DNA from: Chlamydomonas sphaeroides
Taxonomy: Eukaryota > Chlorophyta > Chlorophyceae > Chlamydomonadales > Chlamydomonadaceae
Direction: 5' to 3'
NCBI GenBank assembly: GCA_001662425.1
Contig: BDDC01000167.1
Location: 1,032 to 65,031, forward strand
DNA length: 64,000 bases
Both the position numbers and the translations under genes were made by a program. Below are positions 8,884 through 18,804 of the stretch, piece by piece (the stretch's first letter is position 1; the number at the start of each line of letters is the position of its first letter). Under the pieces are notes generated by a model. That model made no database searches, had not been told where the DNA came from, and saw only the letters and a list, made by a program, of their open reading frames with translations.

Positions 8884-10204
8884 CTAATACAGCGCAGGCG
8901 GCACACCCAGCTGTGTGAGCTGGGCTGCGATGCTGGCGCTGGGTGGTGAAGGCAGCGGCCGTGTGTCGGCACCGGTCAGGATGCCGAATGGCGAGCGGAG
9001 AAGCTCCAGAGCACCCTGCAAAAACTCAGCACTGCCCACCTGGGTGTCCAGGTGGGCAAAGCTGAGTTTCTGCAGGGTGCTCGGGAGCTTCTTCGCCAGC
9101 GGGGCTGGGGACTCGAAGCCGACGGTGAGCGAAGTCGCCGACCCGCCTTCGACCATGATGACCTCCCAGGCCCTGCAGCAGGTGTCGTGCTCGTCCACGG
9201 ACAGCATAAGGCCCTCCGCAAGCACGTACACCACCGCCGCGGTGTTGCCCGACTGCGCCGCCGTGGAAAGGAAGCTTGAGGCTTCAAACCTGTAGCCGCG
9301 GCCGCGCAGCCAGGCCAGGCGGGCCGGCGCGTCCGCGCCACAACACGCTGCGACTCTGTCGCAGGCGCGTCGCCCTGCGCCGGCTGGCGCACAGCCCGCG
9401 CCTCCTCCAGCCACGCGACCTTGGCGGCCCAGTCGGGCGTGGGGCTGCTGGCGGCGGCGGCGAGCGCCTCGCGGTAGGCCTGCCACTGCTGTGTGTCGTC
9501 GGGGTCGTCTTCGTCGTCGTCGGGTAGGAGCTGCCATTGATCCGCTTCCAGGCGGCGCAGGGCTGTGAGGCTGAGCCCGTAGATTGCTGACTTGTACGCT
9601 GGCCACACCTCACTCGACACCTCGTCCATGAACAGCATGAGGTCGCGAGCCCCTCGTGGCCGCCCTTCACCGCGTCAATGCTCCACTCGCAGCCGGCCTC
9701 GTCCAGCAGCCAGGCGCACACGTGCTGGTGGCCGCCGCGGGCAGCCGCAGACAGCGCGTCCGGCCCTGGTTTGCACCCGACCGAGTGCAGCCAGCGGCAG
9801 GACTCCAGCTGGCCGGCGCCCGCGGCCTCCGTCGAAGTGCTGCCAGGGATGGAGCAGCCGGCCAGCCGCACGGCCAGCCACAGGTTGGGCTGCAGCGCTG
9901 CACGCCAGATATGGCTATCAGGTCGAGCAGTCGGCGCCGCTACCACAGCGTCAGCGACCGCATGGCCCCGGGGGTGGCCCATCGGCGCTTTTAGATGCGC
10001 TTTGGCACGGGCTGCGAGAGGTGGATTGTATGTGGCGTGGTCGGGGCCGGAGAAAAGGGCCGCGGCTGCCTTACACAGTACGCGACAGGTGACCTCCCGC
10101 TCGTTCGCTAGCAGGCGGCCGCAGACGTACAGCGCGAGCGCCAGCGGCAGCTGGCCCCACAGCGATGCGTTGAGCTGCAACGCTGCCGGCTCTAGCGGGC
10201 TCAT
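8884..10204 (-). pseudogene. F-box/ankyrin paralogue with several frame disruptions
   Basis: This is clearly a duplicate of the gene at 1-611. It starts MSPLEPAALQLNASLWGQLP, runs through the same F-box-like region and the same ankyrin units (QLESCRWLHSVGCKPGP, ARGGHQHVCAWLLDEAGCEW). Compared with that copy it has a net 4-base insertion near 10025 and an 8-base insertion near 9895. Between them the ancestral frame contains TAA (9991-9993) and TAG (9940-9942), while the shifted frame stays open. A further one-base slip occurs in a GGGG run near 9650 (GGHEG continues as ARDLMLFMDEVSSEVW one base out), and another shift falls near 9350 before the next ankyrin-like unit (ARLAWLRGRGYRFEASSFL). The frame ends at TAG 8884-8886. 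Decay is the simplest reading; assembly indels are the alternative. Confidence 0.6.
8994..9098. repeat. Near-perfect palindrome of about 105 bp inside the ankyrin-type frame
   Basis: The left arm (about 8994-9044) and right arm (about 9048-9098) are reverse complements with about five mismatches in 50 bases, separated by a loop of three or four bases. Core arms are GAGCACCCTGCA...CCACCTGG and CCAGGTGG...TGCAGGGTGCTC. The minus-strand frame reads through both arms (PSTLQKLSFAHLDTQVG). It could form a long hairpin in RNA or a cruciform in DNA. It most likely arose by inverted duplication of a short exon segment. Confidence 0.85.
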
Positions 10205-10216
10205 TGCCGCCCGCAA

Positions 10217-10603
10217 GCCAAGACGTCTCCTGCAGCTGCGTCGATCTGCTTCACGAGTATGATAAGTTCATACTTGAGGGCACTGCGCTGCCGGAGCAAA
10301 GAGAGCAGCAGGGCGCTCGTTTCCGCGCGTTGTTGTTTTTGACCGTTTGCCTTGATAGACAACCCGCTATGAACTCGCAACTACAGCGACGAAACGTTGT
10401 TATGTAGTCCCTGCTGTGCCGAACCGGCGTCTGACGCCATGTCTTGCCTGGCCTCCCGTGCCACCTGCCGCACCATGTGCCGCACCTACTGCCCGCCTGC
10501 CCCCGAGCCAACGCTCCATCACGCCGAGCCAGCGCTCCTTGCGCCGCACATACACACCACACCTGCCTCACTGCCTCCCAGCGCCCCCGCACGCAGCGCC
10601 CCC
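10217..10603. other. Short intergenic region
   Basis: Lies between the start of the ankyrin-type locus and the stop of the permease gene, both on the minus strand. It should carry the 3'UTR of the permease and the promoter of the ankyrin locus. No TGTAA on the minus strand, repeat or extra exon was noticed. Confidence 0.35.
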
Positions 10604-13600
10604 TCAAATGAGCCACTGGCTCACAATCACAGCTGCGGCCGCACCCCCCGTCAGCAGCAACACGCCCTGCCCCCCCGGCACCATCTCAACCAGGCTGGGA
10701 CCCCGCTGACCGCTCCCCGCCGCCACCGCCGCCGCGCCCGCCGCCGCCACCTCCGTCACCGCCCGTGCCGGCTCCGCTGCCGCCGCGCTCCCCCCAGCCG
10801 CCGCCGCTGCCGTACCGCTGCCGCTGCCGTACCGGCTGGACCACGCCATGGCCGCCGGCATCATGCCGTACAGCGTCATGACGCCGTACGTGCCGGCGAT
10901 GTCCAGGGAGGCGAAGAAGATGCCGGGGGAGGCGGAGGACAGCAGGATGGGCGGCAGACACACCAAGGCGTAGCTGCGGGAGGGGCCGAGGTTGAGCAGT
11001 GGCGAGTGAGGTCACAAGAGCATGCGACCAAACAAACGACCCGTCGGTTCAGGCCTACAGCTTTTTCTCCGAGGGCGGGGTGGGGAGCAGCGAGGGCCGA
11101 TGTGCAGCGCAGGGACAGTTTCGGCATTGGATGCGTGGGTTTGCTGTACGGCAGGGCAGCACCGGGGCACAGGCAAGGGGCGGGATGCAGGCAGTGGAGC
11201 GGGACGGGCTGCCGCGAGTGGACGGGGCAGGGCACGGGCACGGGCGTGGCGGCGCGAGGCGCAGGGCGCATGCGTGGTGGTGGCGTGTGGGCGGCGGCGG
11301 CATGCGTGGAGCCGGTGGTTCCAGGCAGCGCGGGGGCGGCATCAACCGCATCGGCATGGCGGCAACGGCAGCGGCGGCGGCGGCGGCGGCGGCCACGCAC
11401 CGTCCCGCTCGCGGCATGTTGGCCAGCGGCGTGAAGGCGTCCGGTAGGAAGTCCACCGCCGCCAGGATGAAGCCGGTGAAGGAGGTGGCGATGGCCAGGA
11501 AGGAGAAGACCTGGGGAGGGACAGGGAGGGTTGGGAGGGGAGGGACAGGAGGGTTGGGTGGGTTTGGCAGGAGTGCGGGGAGGGCAGGGCAGGAGGGGGG
11601 GGGCCGTGAGCGCCCTGGCGCCGACGGAATGATGAAGGCTGGCCCGGAGCAGGGAGGGTGGGCGTGACGAGGGATGCGGCGACGGCAGCGATGGCTTGAA
11701 CCCAGCGGTGGCAGAGCCCATGTGGGTCGAGGCGCCGGCCACAACGATCCTTGGCAGGAGGACGCAAAGGCTTGGGTCCAAGGCTGGGATGCCATGGGAC
11801 CATGAGGCGTTGTGGAGGACAGCCCACCGCCCCCACCTGCACCAGCGGCGCCACCACCGGCCCGCCCGAGCTCTGCAGCAGCACCAGCGGGTCCAGAGCC
11901 GCCGTCAGCTCCGACGACGACGCCACCGCGCCGCCGCCGCCCGCCGCGCCCGCCGCCGCGCTGGCGGCGGCGTCCGCCGCCGCCACCGCTGCTGCCGCGG
12001 CGCCGGGCGCGTCACCACCGGCGGCCGCGGCCGCGGCCACCGCGGCCGCGTCAGCGGCCGCCGCCGCCGCCGTCGCGGCCGCGGCCGCAGCTGCGGCGGC
12101 GCTGGCGGCGGCGGCGGCGGCCGCCGCGACCTCGGCGGCGTTGGCCGCTAGGTTGTCTATGGACCCCAGGATGGCGCCATCCCAGAGGAGGTACATGGCT
12201 GCGGGAATGAGGACGCCCGCGATGATGGCTTGCCGCACCTGCAGGGCGTGTGCCGGCATGACCGGGTGCATTGGGCAGGCACAAGAGAAAGCGCGGGAGC
12301 GCAGGAGTGCCGCGCCTCGCCATCAGCTGCGGCCCTGCAGCCCTGCGGCCCTGCGGCTCACGGTCGCAGCGGCAGGGCGAGCGCCGCGCCGCGTGCTGCC
12401 GTACGCTGCCGTGCCCGTACCTTGACCGCGTCGCACTCGAGGTTGTGTACGACAACGGGTACGATGTTGTGGTACACAAAGGCCAGCGCCATGACAGGGA
12501 TGGTGGGCGGTACGGCGGACCAGTCCGCGCGCGCCAGCACGGGCAAGTCGATCTGCGAGCCCGCCACCGACAGCAGCGCCTGCGGCAGCGGGGAGCGCGC
12601 GGGGTCAGGGCGAGTGCAAGGGCAGCAGGTGGCTGCTGGCTGACCCCAGGGGGAGCGGGGGTCAGCGGGCCAGCTGGTGCGGGTGAGGGCGGGCCGGGGA
12701 TGGAGATAGGCGCCCAGACGGCCCAGCACACCTAGACGCAGGTCCGCAAGGCCATGCGATGCCCTATTCGCCTTTGGCCGTGTTTGGCCATGTGGGTCAA
12801 GCCAGTCGCCAGGTGGGTCAGCCAAGTGTGTTGGCTGAAGCGGCTGGCTGCTTCTAACAGCAGGTGGCTGGCGGCGGCGTGGCGGAGGTGATGCGGCTCG
12901 CCCGCCTCGTGCGTCGGGCGCTGGCTGGTTGCGAAGAGCCGGTCCCCAGTCCTGGCCCAACGTATGCACGTGCGGACCCAGCCCCCTTGCCCCATCCTGC
13001 TGCAAAGCTGTGGAGCACCGGCGGCTGGGTGAAGGCCCGGCAGCAGCAGTCGGTGGGCCTCCGCTGGCCTGTGCACGAACCCACCACGAAGGACGCGGCA
13101 CAGGCGGCCAGCAGCGCGCCGTTGATGCGGTCAAACTGGCTGGGCGTGGTGGCGTAGCACAGGCCGCCGAAGCCGGCGGCAAACGCGCCCGCGCCCGCCA
13201 GCAGAGGGATGTGAGTGGCGGAGGACAGGATCTGGCCGGCGCGCGCTACGTCTGCGTCCGGGGGAGGGATGTACCGAGGGAGTAGCGAACTAGTCAACCA
13301 ACACCGAACCAGGAGTCCAAGGGAGGGAGGGCAGGGGCAGGGGTGTGTAGGCAGGGTGTGAGAGAGGGGTGTGCGGTGTAGGCAGGGTGCGGGAGGTGAT
13401 CCGGTAAGCGGACGGGCAGACTGCTGACGGGCTGCGGCAGAAGGGACGGGGGGCGGCTGAGTGCGCAACACGGCCGCAGACGCCACCGCTGGGGGACAGG
13501 TAGTGATGTGGGTCGAGGTCACAGCCCGTTGCTAGCTTGCCCCGGGGCCCACGGCCCTCCAGAGGAGAGGGCAGCGCTGGCTGCCCGGCTCCGGCCGCCA

Positions 13601-15113
13601 CACCCCAGCTCTCACATGCAACCAGGAGAGCGTAGTTGTGGAAGATGTAGAGGAATGTGGCGGCGCTGGCGCCAACAGGGCCCAGTGTCTTCTCGGCTGC
13701 GGGGCAGCGCGCGACAGGGAGCACCGGGCAGCGGCGCGGCCAGGCATCAGGCCGTGCGGACAGGCAGCGTCCTCGCCGGCGTCCTAGCGTGGGTGCGCGC
13801 AACGAGGGCCGCGTTCGTCGTATCACAGCCCGATGCTCGTATAGCATACGACACAGGAGACAGGACGCCAGCACCGCGCACCCCCTGGGTGCAGGGTGCC
13901 GAGCGATGGGACTGGGCTGTTGCTCTCTGCACCCGTACATGTACCGTACACACGGGTCACGCGGGGTCGCACCCATGATGCGGAACGACACGTTGTCGCA
14001 GCCGTGCCGCGCCACTGTGTTGATGTTAACCTCGGCGATGAGCAGCCCCGTGGCCATGGCGAACGCCATGCACCCCTGCGGCCACCCAAGCGTGCGCGGG
14101 CGCGCCAGGGATCCAGGCAGCGCGAGCGTCAAGAGCCCTCGGCTGTCGGAGGGCGTGCGCGGCACTGGGCATGGCGGCAGAGTGCGGCGGCGAGCCCCCG
14201 CCAGTTGGGATGCCGGTGCGAAGCGGTGCTGCGCAGGTAGCTAGCCGCCCACCATGAGGGTGCCGGATGTGGCCGCAAAACCCGACTCCTGCGTGTGGGT
14301 TGGGAGTGAGGCAGGGGTAGGCGGCGGCTTCGGGGATGCGCGGGGCGGTAGGACGGGCATCCAGCGGTTGGCGGTCGGCGCGACGGGTCGCCCCCACTGG
14401 ACCGGCTCCAGCCCCAAACCCCTAGGTCACCTGCGTCACGGCGGGCAGCGCCAGGATACCCGCGCCCACGGTGGTGCCTGCCGAGGAGAGGAGAGGGCGT
14501 GAAGCGCAGGGTGCCGTGCGGTGCCCATGGGTCTGTTGCTGGCGCTGTCGTGGGGCTGGATCGCGTTCAAGGGCGTCTTGGGTGCTTTGGAAAGGCGTTG
14601 CTGGGGTGGGCTCGTGCAGGCAGGGATGTGCAGCTCGGCATGCGAGGCCACGGCACTGCGGGCAGGCGTTGACGCTGTGGCGCCGAGACCACTGGGCCAG
14701 TAACGTGCTTGCCATCGCAGGGGAGATCTCCGCTTCTGTGCGAAAACGGGCAGGCCCTCGTCCGCCTAACCTGGCCCGCATCCCGAGGGGGCCGCGGGTA
14801 GCGGGCGCCACACAGCCGCTTGAGACATACCTGCAACGAGCAGCGTTGCGCCCCAGAGCGTGCCAGGCTCGTGCTTCAGCGTCCTGGGATTGAGGTTGCT
14901 GTACAGCGCCTGTGAGCTGGTGCTCGGCTCATCGGTTGCTGAGGCGGATGGCAGGATGGCCGCTCGCTTGGGCGAGAGCTGATCAGCCCATGTCCTAGCA
15001 GGTTTGAAGGGTCGCGATCGCCCTGGTGCGCGCAAGCGGGGTATCGGCGTCTGGTGTTGCGCGGCATCGTTGAGAATGCAGCGCGCGGGCCGCTGCCCAC
15101 GTAACGGGGTCAT
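10604..15113 (-). CDS. Plastid-type aromatic amino acid permease (TyrP/Trp_Tyr_perm family)
   Basis: Ten exons: 15113-14831, 14477-14431, 14288-14253, 14075-13973, 13696-13616, 13251-13085, 12579-12421, 12238-11837, 11510-11401, 10973-10604. All junctions agree in phase, giving about 585 residues. The family signature is LLVAGTTVGAGILALPAVTQ split across the first intron, followed by GLLIAEVNINT, YALLVAYVARAGQILSS, FVYHNIVPVVV, AGVLIPAAMYLLWDGAILGS and ALVCLPPILLSSA, the expected order of about eleven membrane segments in bacterial TyrP/Mtr permeases. The first about 80 residues are basic and Ser/Pro-rich, so chloroplast targeting is likely. Plants and algae have plastid-encoded-origin-like TyrP homologues thought to move aromatic amino acids across the envelope; the substrate here is inferred. 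Exon 8 carries an Ala-dominated insert of about 60 residues in a loop, and the C-terminus adds a second Ala/Gly tract. Confidence 0.88.
11880..12140 (-). repeat. GCC-type trinucleotide low-complexity tract coding for poly-Ala
   Basis: Within permease exon 8 the sequence is almost entirely GCN/GGN codons in one frame, coding for long Ala runs with scattered Asp, Ser and Thr. It sits after the segment WDGAILGSIDNLAANAAE and before LVLLQSSGGPVVAPL, in a region that is a short loop in bacterial relatives. Expansion by slippage is likely. It does not break the frame. Confidence 0.7.
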
Positions 15114-15508
15114 GATGGTCGATAGCAGTGGAGAACAAATTTGCCAAGCAGTCGTTGGGTTGGTCAGAACTACATGGCACTTGGCACGCGACCAAACCGT
15201 CGCCTTCCCCGAGTTCCCCCGTCACCGCCCCCCAAAAGGCGAAAGCCCCCGTCCTAATTGAGCATCACACCAATAATGCTGTAGCCACCAATGCTATCAC
15301 ATCTCTCATCAGTCACAAACCCCTGCATAATGCAAAGTTCTAAGGCCCGCGCCCCGACCCCACACGAGCGGCAGCTTCCCACTAGTCCTGCCACTTGCTC
15401 CTTCTCTGGACACCTCGCACCTTCACTCGGCATCCGGAGCGCCCCGGCCCGCAACGAATCCACACAAGAGTAACCTTCTTGAGCAGTCTCCTCATCGCCT
15501 GCCTCCGC
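15114..15508. other. Short intergenic region between permease and unknown gene
   Basis: Only about 0.4 kb separate the permease ATG from the stop codon of the next minus-strand gene. The region is relatively A+T-rich around 15260-15340. No exon, repeat or clear poly(A) signal was recognised. Confidence 0.35.
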
Positions 15509-18253
15509 CTAACTGTCGCTTCTGCGCCCAGCCGGCAGCGGGCGCCACACGTTCGGCAGCGCCGCTGCCAGCTCCTCTGGGAGCGGCAGCAGCCGCTCGA
15601 CCCGAACAAAGTCGTACGACGTCCGCCGAGCCTCCGGTACGGGCGCGGCGGGACCGCGCATGCCCAGGTTCCTGCACGGCACGGACGGGACCCATGCACG
15701 GTACGGATCGGGTCCATGCACACGTGAGGTTACCATGGCGCCTGTTGCACCCGAGCCGGAGCCCCGCCTTGTGCCCACGTCCCTGCACGCACCATGCCCG
15801 CAGCTCGGCCAGCGCCAGCGGCAGCACGCAGCGCCGCAGCCCGCCTGCGTCCTCGTGCTCCGCGGCGGCGGCGGGCGAGCAGAAGCCTGCCAGCCCGCCC
15901 TCCTCGTACGACACTCCCACCTGCGAGCGGCGGGCAAAGTTGATTCGGGCGTGGTCAGTCGATATCTAGTGTTTAGGCTTCCGCACACGGCCTTGCCCAG
16001 CTTCTCCCGCGCGTCTGCATCCCGTACGCTGCCGTGCTCACCTGGCGGTACGTGATGTGAAGGTCGTACACGGCCTCGTCGTTGTACAGCGACCGTACGG
16101 CGCCTCGCGGCGTGATGCCCACTATGCAGTACTGCGTCACTGCGCGGAGCACGGCAGGGGTGCGCGGGTTGGCAGCGGCTAGGCAGTAGGCTACGCAATC
16201 GAATCACGCCGGACAGAACGCCTGCCCCGGGCAGCGGCTTGCGATGGCACATCAAGAGAGGCAGTCCCGGAACAGCGTGCCGTAGCGAGTACCGCCGAGG
16301 GCCACACCTGCAGCTGGCGGCGCGGGTCCATTGCCCGCGGCGGCAACCTGCGCAGGGAACAGAGCGTAGAGAGCGGGGTGGGGAGTGGTGCGTTGGCAAC
16401 GGCGCCCATGTTCTGAGCACAGCCGCGCCACCCCTGGCTACCCACGCCCCGCCGAGCACCGGCGCCAGTCCCGACCCTGCGAGCTGCGCCGCGAGCTGCG
16501 GCCGAGGCTGCGGCCCGGCAGCTCCTGAGCTGCACCGCCCAAGCCCCCGCAGCGCACGCCAGCCTGCCCGGGACGCGCTTCACATAGCCCGGCCCCCGGC
16601 GCCATGCGCGGCCCCCTCCACCGGTGACACACCCAACAGCCCCCTGGCCCCCCAGCGGCAGCGGTGACGCACCATGCTGTGCGGAACGTGCCCCGCCGCC
16701 AGCGACGCCGCCACCCCCAGGCCATTGGACTGTCGCAGCTGCGCCGCCAGAGCGTCCAGCTCGCTGCCCTGCCGCGCCGTCTGCTGCTGCGCGCTGCGGG
16801 CGGGGGGCAGGGTGCGGCCGGTGCCGGGGTAGGGTAGGGGCAGGCCAGGGTGCAGCTGTGGTTGGCACGCATGGAGATACAGCAGCTCACAAGCCGGTGT
16901 GCGCCTAGCTGGACAAATGTGGGTGGGTGCGCAAAGCGACATGCGATGCCCCGAGAGGGGTGCGCATAGCCGCAGACAGCCAGCGGGTGCCTTGCTCAGG
17001 CCGGTGGCAGCATGTACGAAGCCGTGAGCGGCCACAGCAGCTTACGCGGACATGGGCGACTCCGCCCAGGGCGCAGCGGACGGCGTCATGAAGGACGCCG
17101 CCGAGGGCGCCCCCGGCGACGGCGGCTGGTCTCCGGCCACCGACAGTGGCGGCAGTGACCCGCGCGAGCGGCAGGCCGGCGGGTTGGCGGCTTCTGCGCG
17201 GCACACAGTCGCAGCATCCGCGGGGCACCAGAGGTCAGGGCTCCACATGCCCACGTCCGCGGCACGGCACCTACATGATGCCGCGACCCCGCGGTGCCTG
17301 CATGAAGGTGCGGTAGCGGCTGGGCCCAGCAGGTGCGCACCCTCCAGCAGCGCCATCTGGCTGGGCGGCAGCGGCCGCAGCTCCAGGATGATGAAGTAGT
17401 CGTACGCCAGCTTGACGCCGTGCTTGCGCGGGATGGTGCGCGGGTTGAGGTTCCTGCGAGTGCGGCGGCGCGGTAGGCGAGTGGGGGCGATGGCAACGGG
17501 AGCAGTCTGGGGCCTCGGGGCTGCGGCGCGCCGGTGGGAGCCTGTGCAGGGCTGGATATCGGCTGCTGTTAGGCGCCGGCGGCCTCACGGGCGGCCGGCA
17601 CTGGCTGGGCTAGGTGCGGGCCTGCGACCCTGGCAGAGGGCTGCTGCCGCTGACGGCCGCTCAAGGGTTGGAGAGAGCGCCACTGCTCCGGAGCTGGGGC
17701 GGAGCACGCGCCTCCCCTGCCGAGGCCGCGATTGGTAGGGTGCGGAAGCCCTTGCACCGCCATGCCTCGCAACCTGAGGATGGCTGGGCTGCGGTTGCGC
17801 CAAACGCACCAGGCCTTGGCCACTGCCACCACAACGGGCAGGCGGCTGGCGGCGGCCAGCAGCGGGCGTGACTCCTTCTGGATGCAGTCCGTCATGCTGG
17901 AAAAGCCCAGCAGGCCGCCCTTGGCTTCCTGCGCCTCCACCTGCAGGTAGCTGTGCGGCGCACGGCGCGGAGACTTATGGCGGCATTTGGGATAGCCGCA
18001 GCACGCCGGCACGTACCAGAGACAAGCCCGGGCTGCTGCAGTCCCCTCCGTGTCCCTACCTCTGCCCAACGACGTATTCGGCATCCTCGTGCGCCAGGCT
18101 GCGGACGACGCGTCGCTCAGGGGTGTCTTCGGGAGATAAGGCAACGAGCTTGAATATCTTCGCGCAATGCGCGTGAGGCGTGGCCGCTGAAGGTGTACAT
18201 TGGGAGGTCGCTAGGAGTGGACGCGTGAAGTACCCGGGCTTGAACGGAGGCAT
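15509..18253 (-). CDS. Protein of unknown family, nine exons
   Basis: Exons 18253-18060, 17950-17810, 17453-17341, 17193-17046, 16793-16673, 16347-16308, 16139-16042, 15920-15793 and 15671-15509 join with consistent phase at every GT-AG intron, giving about 381 residues. Such a chain is hard to obtain by chance, so the gene is probably real. I do not recognise the family. Conserved-looking blocks are KIFKLVALSPEDTPERRVV, GLLGFSSMTDCIQKESRPL, NLNPRTIPRKHGVKLAYDYF, VTQYCIVGITPRGAVRSLY and TSYDFVRVERLLPLPEELA. A Pro/Ser/Ala-rich linker lies between residues about 155 and 235. No clear membrane helix or signal peptide. The tripeptide AWNL occurs twice, each time split by an intron. ATG 18253 is the first in frame of the first conserved block; a start further upstream is possible. 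Confidence 0.65.
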
Positions 18254-18725
18254 CACATTGTGTGTCGCAACGCGACAGCAGTGAATTTTCTTTAAACGTC
18301 AGCTTTATCACATACGCTTCATATCACCTGCTCACTATGTGGTTCGGTGGTTCCGGCGTCGGTCAAAGCGTCAACCCGCGGCTTGCAATGGCACGAGGCA
18401 CGAACCCAGGGCCCAACCCTACCTCGCGTTTAATTCCCCGTCCACCCGGCACTCCGTCTTGCTACAAGCTCGCATACACAGCCTTGCTCTTCACCGCTCC
18501 ACGGTCACGAAATTTCGCAAAGGCCCTCAACATCTTCACGCACGCCACAAGCATCCCACGCATTTCTTTGCTCACTATACAGGCTTTGTCAGCTCACGAC
18601 GTCGCTCTCGCTCGTATGCTATTCGTGCACGCATCCACTGCAGCGACCTATGGACTCGCTCCACGACCATTGCAAGCGCACGGTGGCGCCCACGCTCTCA
18701 AACCCTTCCCTCCGCACGCAAACCC

Positions 18726-18730
18726 TTACA
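18726..18730 (-). terminator. Candidate poly(A) signal TGTAA of the DUF89 gene
   Basis: TTACA on the plus strand, TGTAA on the minus strand, about 75 bases after the DUF89 stop codon. The sequence fits the chlorophycean signal and the distance gives a short 3'UTR. Confidence 0.45.
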
Positions 18731-18804
18731 GCGTCTCACGCCTCTCCTGCTTGCTCACGGCACGCCTGCCTGCATTTCATCTCCCTCCATCCCTCCGCCC
18801 TCCC

